64,000 nucleotides of DNA from Streptomyces sp. 2114.4. GTDB lineage: Bacteria > Actinomycetota > Actinomycetes > Streptomycetales > Streptomycetaceae. Positions 45,749-54,370 of the stretch are shown here, piece after piece. The first letter of the stretch is position 1. Every line of letters starts with the position of its first letter. The stretch spans positions 62,001-126,000 of the forward strand of contig NZ_FYEY01000001.1 in assembly GCF_900187385.1 (NCBI RefSeq), read 5' to 3'. The notes under the pieces were generated by a model. The model searched no databases. It was not told the DNA's origin and was given only the letters and a program-made list of their open reading frames with translations. A program made the translations under genes and the position numbers.

Positions 45749-47185
45749 GTGGACACCGATGTGCTCATCGTCGGCGCCGGCCCGACCGGAATGACGCTGG
45801 CCAACGAGCTGCTGCTGGCGGGGGTGTCGACCGTGCTGGTCGACAAGCTGTCGCAGCGCAGCGATCTGTCCAAGGCAGGCGGCGTGCAGTCCCGCACACT
45901 GGAGGCGCTTGACCAACGGGGGCTGCTGGAGCCTTTGCTGGCGACCGGAGATCACCCCGTGACCACTGGCCACTTCGCCGGTATCCCCCTCCCGCGCCAC
46001 TCCAACCGGCACCGTCTGCCATGGCGGTCCGTGCCGCAGGTGGTGATCGAGGGATTCTTCGAGCAGCATCTCGCCGCGCACGGCCTGAACACCCGGCGGG
46101 GCCACGAACTGGTCGGCCTCGCCCAGGACGACGACGGGGTCACCGCGGCCTTCGCCGACGGCACCACCCTCCGCTCCCGTTACCTCGTCGCCGCCGACGG
46201 CGCTCACAGCACCGTGCGGACCCTGCTGCGGGCCGGATTCCCCGGTCAGCCGGGCACGTTGACGATCACCGCCGCCGACGTGCGGCTGGGCGGCGTCGAG
46301 CCGTCCACGTCGCACACCTGGAACGAGGACGGGCACTGGGCGGCACTGTTCCCGCTCGGTACCGATCCGCAGGGCAGGCAACTGCGCCGCCTGGTCCTCG
46401 GCGGGCCGGGCCAGTCACTGCCGAGGGAGACGCCGGTCACCGAGAACGACATCCGCCGGGGCCTGAGCACCGTGTTCGGCACGCGGGTGCACCTCCTCGA
46501 ACTGCGCTACGCCCGCCGTATCACCAACGCGTCACGACAGGTCGAGCGGTACCGGCACGGGCGGGTGTTCCTGGCGGGCGATGCCGCCCATGTCCACCTT
46601 CCGCTCGGCGCACAGGGCATGAACACCGGGATGCAGGACGCGCTGAACCTCGGTTGGAAGCTCGCCGCCGCCGTGCACCGCTGGGCACCGCAGAACCTGC
46701 TCGACACGTATCACGCGGAACGGCATCCGGCCGGGGCCGCCGTCCTGCGCAACGTCCGGGCGCAGAGCCTGCTGATGGACTGGGCCGGCACCCGCGATCG
46801 GGACGTGCTGGCCGCCCGGGAGATCTTCACGGCCATGGCCCAACTGCCGGACGTCCAGCACCATCTCGCCGACCTGATGTCCGGGATGGCCATCCGCTAT
46901 CCGATGCCGGGCACCGAAACCCATCCGCTCGTCGGCCGGCCCGCGCCGGACCTGGACCTCGGCCCGGCCCGGGTGCACGAACTGCTGCGGTCCGGGCACG
47001 GCATCCTGCTGGATCCGGCCGACACGTTCGCCGGGGTCGCCGGCCCCTGGGCGGACCGGGTGGACCGGGTGGGCCAGGGCGCCGACGCCGAGCCGATGCT
47101 CATCCGGCCGGACGGCTACGTGTGCTGGGCCGGCGCGGATGGCCTGGAACCGGCGCTCGACCGCTGGTTCGGCGAGCGCCGCTGA
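45749..47185 (+). CDS. FAD-dependent aromatic hydroxylase (PheA/TfdB type)
   Basis: 478-aa group A flavoprotein monooxygenase. FAD-binding VLIVGAGPTGMTLANELLLA (about 5-24), GVQSRTLEALDQRGLLE (typical of the PheA/TfdB/MhpA and polyketide hydroxylase group), DG motif YLVAADGAHSTVRTLL, GD motif FLAGDAAHVHLPLGAQGMNT, and a C-terminal thioredoxin-like part (GILLDPADTF, LIRPDGYVCWAG). It would hydroxylate an aromatic or polyketide-like substrate with NAD(P)H and O2. The GTG at 45749 has GAGGAGAG upstream. It resembles, but is not clearly, rifampin monooxygenase (Rox), and no RAE precedes it. Probably controlled by the divergent Lrp protein. Confidence 0.9.
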   Translation: MDTDVLIVGAGPTGMTLANELLLAGVSTVLVDKLSQRSDLSKAGGVQSRTLEALDQRGLLEPLLATGDHPVTTGHFAGIPLPRHSNRHRLPWRSVPQVVIEGFFEQHLAAHGLNTRRGHELVGLAQDDDGVTAAFADGTTLRSRYLVAADGAHSTVRTLLRAGFPGQPGTLTITAADVRLGGVEPSTSHTWNEDGHWAALFPLGTDPQGRQLRRLVLGGPGQSLPRETPVTENDIRRGLSTVFGTRVHLLELRYARRITNASRQVERYRHGRVFLAGDAAHVHLPLGAQGMNTGMQDALNLGWKLAAAVHRWAPQNLLDTYHAERHPAGAAVLRNVRAQSLLMDWAGTRDRDVLAAREIFTAMAQLPDVQHHLADLMSGMAIRYPMPGTETHPLVGRPAPDLDLGPARVHELLRSGHGILLDPADTFAGVAGPWADRVDRVGQGADAEPMLIRPDGYVCWAGADGLEPALDRWFGERR

Positions 47186-47223
47186 GCCGACGTTCATCCG
47201 GTCGCAACCTTGGCCCGGGAGCC

Positions 47224-47307
47224 GGGCGGACGGGCGGACAGGGCGGACGGGGCGGACAAGGCGGACGGGGCGGACGGGGCGGACGGGGCGGACGGGGCGG
47301 ACGGGGC
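47224..47307. repeat. 9-bp tandem repeat (GGGCGGACG type), about nine copies
   Basis: CGGAC recurs at 47227, 47235, 47244, 47253, 47262, 47271, 47280, 47289 and 47298, so the spacing is nine bases except the first. It lies between the hydroxylase stop and the start of the next gene, whose frame, if extended upstream, would encode GRT repeats. Confidence 0.85.
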
Positions 47308-47366
47308 GCCAACATACCCACCCCGGCGCCGGGAACCTCGCTGCCTCCCCCTGCGTCCCCCTCCCC

Positions 47367-49520
47367 GTGACGCGCAATCCGGATCATGAGGCCATCTTCG
47401 CGCTGCTCGCGGCCGCCGTACCCGATGACCTCGTCGTCCCGGTGCTGGACCGGCTCGACGCCGCTTCACTCCTCGCCACGGCCACACCGGATCCCGGGTG
47501 GGTCGGCCCCGTCCTCGCGCACGGCACGCCCGCACACCTCGCCGTCCTGGCCGCCAACCCCGAGCTCACCCGGGCCCAGCTCCGCGCCCTGGCGGCGGAG
47601 CTCGCCTTGCGGGCCGCCGAGCCCGCGGCCGGCGCCGGCCGCCCCGAACGCCTCCACCTCTCGGCCGCCGCCGAACGTGCCTATGTCCACCGCCGCTCCA
47701 CTCCCCGGCTGCGCCATCACCTCGCGAACGGCCCCCTCGGTGAGGAGGTGGCCGAACGCCTGCACCACGTGAACCGCATCGACTGCCTCCGGCCGCTCGC
47801 CGTCACCGGCAACCCCCGTGTCCTGCTCCGGATCCTGACCACGCGCGGAGACCTGGTCACCGAGGCGGAGCAAGCCGACGCCGTGCTCCGGCTGCTGTCG
47901 GCCGGGCAGGCGCACCGCATCGTCCAGCTGCTCGGCCACCCGCGTACGACCGCCCCGCGGCGCCGGGTCCGCCGTGAGCTACGGCGTCTGCTCGGCGAGT
48001 ACGACACGCTCCCGGCGGGCGCCGGTGACCCCCGCGCCGCCGCCCTGGTCCTGATGGCCCGACGGCCCGACCGCCAGGGCGGCCTCACCGGCCTGCTCCG
48101 GGAGCGCCCCCAGGCCCCACATTTCGTCCTGCCCGCACCGATCCGGCGGGACCCCGCGGAGCTGGTACGCCGCCATCTGCACAAACCGCTCCCGGTCCCG
48201 GTCCGCACCTGGATGCTCCTCTGGGACGACCTGGAGCCGGACGTCGCCCGTGCCTTCCTCCACCACGGCCCGTCGCCCGTTCCAGCTCCCCGCGACGTCC
48301 GTTACCTCGCCGCGCTCGCCGTCCGCTTCGGTCTGCTCTCACTCGATGACGTCGTCCGCGCCACTGCCCCCGTACGCCTGCTGCCGGGCCTCATCATGGT
48401 GAAGAGCGGGGGTGGCGTCCCCTACCCCATAAGCGACCCCCAGCTACGGGACGCCGGCGGGCAGTGGCTGCAGCATGAGCGCTCCGCCATGCTGCGGACC
48501 GTGGACACCCTGCTGGCCGACGCTCCGCCCCGCGGCATCGTCGCCGCCGCCGAAACACGACCCGGCAGCACGCCGGGCACGCTTCCCGAGCTGCTTCGCG
48601 CCGAGCCGTCCGGCCTCGGGCTCGACGCCGAGCTGCTGCACTGGCTGCTCACCCGCGCCCCCGCAACCGTGGTACCGGACGTCATCCGCGCCCTGCGGCC
48701 CGACGACGCGCTGTCCCTCGCCGCGGTCGCCCTCCGCCGCGATACTCCAGCGATCCTCGACTCCGTCCTGACGCTCCGCACCGACCCGCCCGTCCGCGAC
48801 CGCCTCGTGGCCACCGTCCCGGACGCGGCCCGCGACCTCCCCGATACCGGCACCCGGCCCTGCGAGGCCCCCTGCGTTCCGCCTGCCGAGCGGGCGGGCA
48901 TCGGCGGGCAGCGCCAGTCCGGGAGGGGCCCCGGCACACCGACCACACGCAGGTCGGCCGGCCATGACAGCCAGGCATCCCGGCCACCCGTCGACTGGGC
49001 CGCCGTCACCGCCCGCTACCGCGACGGTGTGGCCGACGAACCGCGCGACGCCTGGTTGCTCGCCCAACATCCCGAGCTCCCGGAGGAACTTGCTCCGCTG
49101 CTCATCAACGCTCACCCTGGGCTGTTCTCCTCCTCCCCTCCGGACACGGGCTGGAACCCGCACCTGGTCCGCGCCTTCCTGCCCCGCCTGCGGCACCGGT
49201 ACGACGCGCGGCACTGGGTCGGCGTTCATCTGGCGCACGGCACGCTCACCGCGGCAGACCTGCTGCGACACGGCACACCCGCCCGCCTCGCGCTGCCGCG
49301 CCGAGGCCGGGAGTGGTACCGACCGGCCGTGCTGCCGGACAAACCCCTCGCCGACGAGGTCCGCCGCCGGCTGGGATCTCGTACCGACGACGGCGAGATG
49401 TGGGCCGTCGCCGCACGTCTCCTCCCGGCCTTCCCGGGCACGCTCGCGGAGCTGTTCGACGCCGCGGTCGCCGACGCCCGCACAGGAGACGGGGTGGACG
49501 GAAGCCCAGGGAAGAGCTGA
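47367..49520 (+). CDS. large unidentified protein, helical repeats
   Basis: 717 aa, not recognised. Rich in Ala, Leu, Arg and Pro, it is mostly helical, with loosely repeated segments: ATPDPGWVGPVLAHGTPAHL and AANPELTRAQLRAL near the start; AQHPELPEELAPLLINAHPG and DLLRHGTPARLALPRRGREW near the end. These resemble variant leucine-rich/HEAT-like repeats with H-P-E-L turns, a scaffold fold. No signal or membrane segment. The GTG at 47367 (VTRNPDHEAIFALLA) is chosen because the upstream frame runs into the tandem repeat. A Gly/Ser/Arg-rich linker near residues 500-540 separates two halves. Streptomyces often have such orphan proteins. Confidence 0.7.
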   Translation: MTRNPDHEAIFALLAAAVPDDLVVPVLDRLDAASLLATATPDPGWVGPVLAHGTPAHLAVLAANPELTRAQLRALAAELALRAAEPAAGAGRPERLHLSAAAERAYVHRRSTPRLRHHLANGPLGEEVAERLHHVNRIDCLRPLAVTGNPRVLLRILTTRGDLVTEAEQADAVLRLLSAGQAHRIVQLLGHPRTTAPRRRVRRELRRLLGEYDTLPAGAGDPRAAALVLMARRPDRQGGLTGLLRERPQAPHFVLPAPIRRDPAELVRRHLHKPLPVPVRTWMLLWDDLEPDVARAFLHHGPSPVPAPRDVRYLAALAVRFGLLSLDDVVRATAPVRLLPGLIMVKSGGGVPYPISDPQLRDAGGQWLQHERSAMLRTVDTLLADAPPRGIVAAAETRPGSTPGTLPELLRAEPSGLGLDAELLHWLLTRAPATVVPDVIRALRPDDALSLAAVALRRDTPAILDSVLTLRTDPPVRDRLVATVPDAARDLPDTGTRPCEAPCVPPAERAGIGGQRQSGRGPGTPTTRRSAGHDSQASRPPVDWAAVTARYRDGVADEPRDAWLLAQHPELPEELAPLLINAHPGLFSSSPPDTGWNPHLVRAFLPRLRHRYDARHWVGVHLAHGTLTAADLLRHGTPARLALPRRGREWYRPAVLPDKPLADEVRRRLGSRTDDGEMWAVAARLLPAFPGTLAELFDAAVADARTGDGVDGSPGKS

Positions 49521-49632
49521 TGCGTCGTCAACTACTCTGCCGATGCACCAGATTGCGCCCTGACGGAGTCCTTCCCGCTCGATCTGCGCCGATGTCGCGG
49601 CAACGCCGCTGCTCGTCGACGACGACACACGC

Positions 49633-49890
49633 TCAGGACGTGACGGTAGCGGTCAGCCCATAGTCCAGCTCCGCACCGTCGACGAGCACGGCCTCGACCG
49701 TGCGCGTACGGGGGTCGATGTCGGCCACGATCCCGTTGCCGGCGTAGCGGGGGTAGCCCGAGGCGCCCGTCTCACCCGTCGCCTCGACGACAGCCGATCG
49801 TACGGCTGAGTCCTCCGCGGAGGCACCGTTTCTGTCCTCGACATGTTCGGGGATCAGCAAGATTTTGAAGCTCTGCGGGTCTGTAGTCAC
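49633..49890 (-). CDS. small unidentified protein (85 aa)
   Basis: Acidic 85-aa protein beginning MTTDPQSFKILLIPEHVEDR, with a later strand-rich part YPRYAGNGIVADIDPRTRTV and EAVLVDGAELDYGL. It looks like a small beta domain; no named family can be assigned with confidence. It is the only gene on this strand between the large helical-repeat protein and the GH35 gene, about 110 bases from each. The ATG at 49890 is preceded by GGGAGCGTGAC, a weak ribosome site. Confidence 0.65.
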   Translation of the reverse strand: MTTDPQSFKILLIPEHVEDRNGASAEDSAVRSAVVEATGETGASGYPRYAGNGIVADIDPRTRTVEAVLVDGAELDYGLTATVTS

Positions 49891-49999
49891 GCTCCCATGT
49901 CTATATGCCAGTGCCCCCAGCCGCGGGACAGGCGCGCGGCATGGCGAGGGCGATGGCGGCGATCGCTACCGTGCTGACCGATGTCCGATCGCTACCGCG

Positions 50000-51850
50000 C
50001 TAACCGATGTCCGGCTCGGACCGGACCTCGATCCGGTCCCCCGTCCGCTCCATTTCCAGGACGACGAGCTCGTTCCGCCCCCGCCGCCACAGATGGCTCG
50101 GCGCGTACAGGGTGACCTGCGGCCCGAGGGACCAGTACCGGCCGAGCGCGAACCCGTTGAGCCACACCATGCCCTTGTCCCAGCCCGGGAAAGCGAGGAA
50201 GCCGTCCGCTGGGGTGCCGACATGGACCCGGGCCCGGTGGAACGCGGGGCCGACCGGCGTGTCCGTGCTGCCGAACCGTAGAGCCGAGAGGTTGTCGAGC
50301 GGCAGCCGGCGGATCTCCCAGTCGCTCAGCGCCTCGTCGTCGAGGAGAACCTTGCCGCTGATTCCCTTGGGGTCATTGAGTCCCTGGCCGAAGTTGACCC
50401 GCCCGGTGGGATCGACCAGGAGGTCCAGCGTGCTGGAGGCACCGGCCACGGCGAAGCCGAGGGTGTGGTCCGGCTGATTACGGTCGAAGGTGCCGATGCG
50501 TTTGCCGTCGCCGAACACCAGCGCACGGTCGCCCAGGCCCGTGATCCTCAGGCGCTTGCTCCCCTGCGGCCCCCGCACCCGGGTGCGATAGTGGATCAGC
50601 CCGTACGGCTGCCCGAGCGCTTCCATGTGAACGGGAGTGGTACGCCGTAGCGGAGTGCCCAGCACGTCGAGCGCGTCCATCAACGGCACCGACTCGCGGA
50701 CGGCCACGCTCTGGGACGGCATACGGCGCGGCGTGGCCGGCAGGGGCGTGCTCGGCACGGTGGTGTACTTGGCCAGCACCTCACGCACCTTGTGGAACTT
50801 CTCGGTGAGTTCACCGGACTCGCTGACCGGGGAGTCGTAGTCGTAGCTGGTGATGGTGGGCTGGTAGGCGCTGCCGGTCAGATTGGCCCCCGCCGACCAA
50901 CCGAAGTTCGTTCCGCCCACGGCCATATAGAAGTTGATGGACGCACCCGCCTCGAGCAGCTTCTCCACGTCGGCGGCGGTCTGCGCCGGGTCGGTGGTGT
51001 GGTGCGGCTCGCCCCAGTGGTCGAACCAGCCGTCCCAGAACTCCGTGCAGAACAACGGCTTGTCCGGCTGGAATTTTCGCAGCTCCGCGAAGGGCCCGGT
51101 GGGGTCCCCGGCGAAGTTGACGGTGGACAGGAGGTCGGGAAGGCTGCCGGCCTTCAGCGCCTCCTGCGTGGCCCCGTTGGAGCAGAACAGCAGACTGTCC
51201 ACGCCCTGGGACCGCATGGTGTCCCGCAGATGTTCCAGGTGGGCATGGTCGTCGTCGTAGCTGCCGTATTCGTTCTCGACCTGCATGGCGATGATGGGCC
51301 CGCCGCGGGTGGCCTGCAGGTCCACGAGCCGGGGCAGCAGTTCGGCGAACCAGGCGTCGACCGCCCTCTCGTAGGCGGGGTCGGAGCGGCGCAGCGGCGC
51401 GTCCTTGTCCTTGAGGAGCCAGGCCGGCAGCCCGCCGAAGTCCCATTCCGCGCAGATGTACGGTCCCGGTCGCACGATCACCTTGAGCCCGGCCTCGTCC
51501 GCGGTCCGTACGAAGGCGGCGACATCGCGCCAACCGCTGAAGTCGGCCTTCTTCTCGTACGGTTGGTGGAAGTTCCAGGCGACGTAGGTCTCCACCGTGT
51601 TCAGGCCCATGGCCCGCATCCGCAGCAACCGGTCACGCCAGTCCTTGGGATGCGTACGGAAGTAGTGGAAGGCACCCGAGAGAATGCGGAACGGCTTGCC
51701 GTCCAGCAGGAATTCGTTCCCGCGGATGGTCAGCCCCCGCGGGCTGTCGGCCTGGGCGAGGGTCGTACGCCCACCGCCGAGGGCGACACCCACGGACGCG
51801 CCCCCCACCACGGCCGCGCTCAGAAATCTACGTCGGCTGAACTGCGTCAT
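50000..51850 (-). CDS. GH35 beta-galactosidase, Tat-exported
   Basis: 616 aa. Twin-arginine signal SRRRFLSAAVVGGASVGVAL followed by a cleavable Ala-rich end, so it is exported folded. The GH35 catalytic TIM barrel has LDGKPFRILSGAFHYFRTHP, VRPGPYICAEWDFGGLPAWL, the acid/base Glu in MQVENEYGSY and the nucleophile Glu in LFCTEFWDGWFDHWG. C-terminal jelly-roll domains end with GWDKGMVWLNGFALGRYWSL. It removes terminal beta-galactose from plant or host glycans. The ATG at 51850 has GAGGAGAG upstream. The leader contains the CGAC repeat and a TTGTGC-16-TAACAC promoter candidate (minus strand, about 51930-51975). Single gene. Confidence 0.94.
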   Translation of the reverse strand: MTQFSRRRFLSAAVVGGASVGVALGGGRTTLAQADSPRGLTIRGNEFLLDGKPFRILSGAFHYFRTHPKDWRDRLLRMRAMGLNTVETYVAWNFHQPYEKKADFSGWRDVAAFVRTADEAGLKVIVRPGPYICAEWDFGGLPAWLLKDKDAPLRRSDPAYERAVDAWFAELLPRLVDLQATRGGPIIAMQVENEYGSYDDDHAHLEHLRDTMRSQGVDSLLFCSNGATQEALKAGSLPDLLSTVNFAGDPTGPFAELRKFQPDKPLFCTEFWDGWFDHWGEPHHTTDPAQTAADVEKLLEAGASINFYMAVGGTNFGWSAGANLTGSAYQPTITSYDYDSPVSESGELTEKFHKVREVLAKYTTVPSTPLPATPRRMPSQSVAVRESVPLMDALDVLGTPLRRTTPVHMEALGQPYGLIHYRTRVRGPQGSKRLRITGLGDRALVFGDGKRIGTFDRNQPDHTLGFAVAGASSTLDLLVDPTGRVNFGQGLNDPKGISGKVLLDDEALSDWEIRRLPLDNLSALRFGSTDTPVGPAFHRARVHVGTPADGFLAFPGWDKGMVWLNGFALGRYWSLGPQVTLYAPSHLWRRGRNELVVLEMERTGDRIEVRSEPDIG

Positions 51851-51872
51851 GCCTGCTCTCCTCGACTCGACT

Positions 51873-51896
51873 CGACCGACCGACCAACCGACCGTC
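51873..51896. repeat. CGAC/CAAC/CGTC tetranucleotide repeat upstream of the GH35 gene
   Basis: Six units: CGAC x3, CAAC, CGAC, CGTC, 23 bases upstream of the GH35 start. The first 18 bases (51873-51890) are identical to 38417-38434 in the methyltransferase leader. Confidence 0.75.
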
Positions 51897-51903
51897 ACGC
51901 AAG

Positions 51904-51917
51904 GTTCGAACATGTTC
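51904..51917. promoter_or_regulatory. overlapping palindromes, candidate operator for GH35
   Basis: GTTCGAAC (51904-51911) and GAACATGTTC (51908-51917) overlap, within the leader of the GH35 gene. It could be a sugar-responsive repressor site. The rest of the interval up to 52253 holds no supported gene. Confidence 0.35.
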
Positions 51918-52285
51918 AGTGATGCGCGCTTCTGTGCACTGAGAGTGTTATGTAGAACAGAAACGAGCACAAGGGTCCGTGACGGAGCATGGTGATCCCG
52001 GCAGACGGGGCATGGATGAGGGGATGACGGTTGCCCGCAGGGGCCAGGGAACGGGAAAGGGCCGGGGGGTGACGCCGCCCGCCGCCGCCCCTGCCCGTGA
52101 GCCCTCTGCCGTGGAACGAGCACGAAGGGAAGCGACTGCGCTCCGCCGTATCCTCTCGCCAGAGGGTGCCGGGGCACACAAGCAGAGCATCTGCAGATGG
52201 CCCGCCCCCGAATTCCCTCGACAGAGCGCGAACCGGTCCGGCAGGCTGCGTGCATGACCTACGGAATCGAGTTCCACCCCGCCCG

Positions 52286-54172
52286 GTGAGCGCCCAGGAA
52301 GAGCGCGGCGCGCTCACCCTCTCGCCCGCCCTGTATGACTATGCTCTGCATCTGCTGCAGGAGTCTCCCGACGGAATCCCGCCGCGGCGTGGCTTCCCCC
52401 TCTCCCGACAGCCCGAACGGGGCGTCTCCCCACAGCCCGAACCGGGTGAGAGCCCGCCGTCCCTCGAAGCGCTGCCCCTCGAAGAGCCGTCCCCCGAAGA
52501 GTCACAGGCCGCCATCCGGGAGGCGCTGAACCCGCTACCGGACGACCCGGCCACCCTGCACCGCCGCTTCACGCGGCTGGGTATCCGGGACTCCGCCATG
52601 CACCTGATGCTGATCCAAGCTGCTGTCGCCGGGCTGCCGTTGTCAGCCGGGCAGCAGGACGCGGCCCGGTCCCTGGCCCGACAGCTCACGCGAACCGGCA
52701 CCACCGTGCCCGCCGTCACCGCAGGCCTCGCCCTGCTCACCCGCCTCGGCACGTCCGAGGACATCCCGTACCTCTCCGTTCTCGGCCTGCTCCGGAGGCT
52801 CACCCGCCCGGCTGTCGACGCCCTCGACGCCCTGGCCCCCCAGAGCGCAGCCGTTGTCTGGCTCTCCTTCCACGCGCGTCGTGATGAGCTGCGGCCACTC
52901 GTCCGCGCCTTGTGGAAGAGTGAACAGGCTGCCGTCCACGAGGAGTTGGTTGCCTCTTCCACTGAACCCCGACTCCTCAGCACCGCGGTCGCCCGCCGGA
53001 TCGCGGAGGCAGCCCGGCTGCCCGACTTGCTCGGCCGGTGTCCCTCCGACACGGCGCTGCTCGCCCGGGCGGGCGGGCTCCTGGTCCGGATGGGGCACTC
53101 GCGTGACGCCCCGACCGACCTCCTCGCCTATGGGGACGCGCTCACCGTGTACGAGAGCGTCGTGACGCGAGCCGGGCTCCTGCCGCCCACCCTCGACAAC
53201 CACGCCACCCTGCTCTCGCTCGCCGTGGACCTGAGCAGCGGCCCCGGCGTGCTGCTGGAATGGCCCCCTGGACGACGTATGACGCTGTTGGATTCACTGG
53301 AACGGCTGCTGACCGAGCCCCGGTGGGCCTCGCTGCCGGAAACCGAAACAACAGGCGGGACGGAACATCAACTGCGGGCCAGGTGGATCCGACGCACCGG
53401 TCGGCAACCCTTCAGGCACCCGACGCAGCCCGGCAGGCTGCGCATCGAGGTGGTGGCAAGCGATCCCGCGGGCCGGGCACCCGTCGAGACCCGCATCCTC
53501 CTCGACGGGCGCCCCGTGGTCCCGGCGTTCTTCGACCGTGGTCCCGCCCACAGCCCCGAATACCTGCTGGACGAAGGCCGCCTCCGGGCCGGCCCGGAGC
53601 CCAACGAGGTACAGCTGGCCGAGGCATCCTGCACCGAGGGGTGCTGCGGCGCGCTCTACGTCACCATCCGACGCGACGGAGACCAAGTGGTGTGGGAGAA
53701 CTGGCAGCGGCCCCCCACCATGCCGGGTTCCCGGGCTCCGGCACCCGAACCGACTGCCTACCGCTTCGACGCCGCGGCCTACGACGCGGAGATCGCCCGC
53801 GCCGAGACCGACCGCTCCTGGTCCTGGCCGGCCCGCACCACGGCCCGGCTGATCAAGGCCGGACTGCTGGAACGGCCGGACCTCCTGAGCCGGTGGGACG
53901 CAAAACGGGGCTGGATCAGCAGCGACTTCGACGACCCGGACTCCACCGTGGTGACCTTCCTGTACGCGCCGGGACTCGGCTCCGGGAAACCGGACGGCAC
54001 TTCCCTCCAGTTCCGTTGGGTCATACCGGACGACGGCACCCCACCTGAGGCACAGGCGGCGGCCGCCCTGAACCGGCTGGCCGAGGAGGACCCGAAAACC
54101 TACGGCCAGGTGTGCGGCGGCAGCCTCGAACGCGCCGAAGCACTCGGCTTCTCCTGGCCCGAAAGGAACTGA
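52286..54172 (+). CDS. large unidentified protein, possible frameshift at its start
   Basis: 628 aa from the GTG at 52286, not recognised. The N-terminal half is helical (LSPALYDYALHLLQESPDGI; ARRDELRPLVRALWKSEQAA); a middle beta-rich part begins GRLRIEVVASDPAGRAPVET, with ASCTEGCCGALYVTIRRDGD containing a CxxxCC group; the C-terminal part (YDAEIARAETDRSWSWPART, WAKRGW-like) is a domain of unknown type. No good ribosome site precedes the GTG. An ATG at 52254 opens MTYGIEFHPAR and stops; adding one C to the CCCC run (about 52276-52279) joins it to this frame as MTYGIEFHPRPVSAQEE, giving 639 aa. Function unknown. Confidence 0.7.
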   Translation: MSAQEERGALTLSPALYDYALHLLQESPDGIPPRRGFPLSRQPERGVSPQPEPGESPPSLEALPLEEPSPEESQAAIREALNPLPDDPATLHRRFTRLGIRDSAMHLMLIQAAVAGLPLSAGQQDAARSLARQLTRTGTTVPAVTAGLALLTRLGTSEDIPYLSVLGLLRRLTRPAVDALDALAPQSAAVVWLSFHARRDELRPLVRALWKSEQAAVHEELVASSTEPRLLSTAVARRIAEAARLPDLLGRCPSDTALLARAGGLLVRMGHSRDAPTDLLAYGDALTVYESVVTRAGLLPPTLDNHATLLSLAVDLSSGPGVLLEWPPGRRMTLLDSLERLLTEPRWASLPETETTGGTEHQLRARWIRRTGRQPFRHPTQPGRLRIEVVASDPAGRAPVETRILLDGRPVVPAFFDRGPAHSPEYLLDEGRLRAGPEPNEVQLAEASCTEGCCGALYVTIRRDGDQVVWENWQRPPTMPGSRAPAPEPTAYRFDAAAYDAEIARAETDRSWSWPARTTARLIKAGLLERPDLLSRWDAKRGWISSDFDDPDSTVVTFLYAPGLGSGKPDGTSLQFRWVIPDDGTPPEAQAAAALNRLAEEDPKTYGQVCGGSLERAEALGFSWPERN

Positions 54173-54268
54173 TCCCCCACCCCAACCCGATCTCTCGGCC
54201 CTTGACCGCGCCGGGGCCCGTTTCGCAGGCGGCGTGCTCGTCGGACCATTCGTTCGACGAGCATGTGG

Positions 54269-54346
54269 TCGTAGGCGGTCAGTGCGCGCATGGCCGGCTG
54301 GCCGCGCATGAACCTGGCTCCATCCATCAGGCCCCCTTGGAATCGA
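54269..54346 (-). repeat. left copy of an inverted repeat flanking the methyltransferase
   Basis: The reverse complement of this segment begins CGATTCCAAGGGGGCCTGAT and ends GCGCACTGACCGCCTACG. It matches 55240-55316 with about nine mismatches and one gap by eye. On the minus strand it encodes MDGARFMRGQPAMRALTAY, possibly the start of a small gene or relic. Confidence 0.8.
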
Positions 54347-54370
54347 TCATCCAGGGGACCGGGGGGCGCT

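Noticed and set aside
45749..47185. Rifampin monooxygenase (Rox), linked to rph
   Set aside because: It belongs to the same flavoprotein class, but the GVQSRTLEALDQ region and general look fit the wider PheA/TfdB group, and there is no RAE in its promoter. The sequence does not support a specific Rox call.
47224..47307. CRISPR array
   Set aside because: Repeat units are 9 bp and contiguous, with no unique spacers and no cas genes.
51904..51917. LexA (SOS) box before the GH35 gene
   Set aside because: The GAAC and GTTC halves are separated by two bases, not the four of the actinobacterial SOS box.
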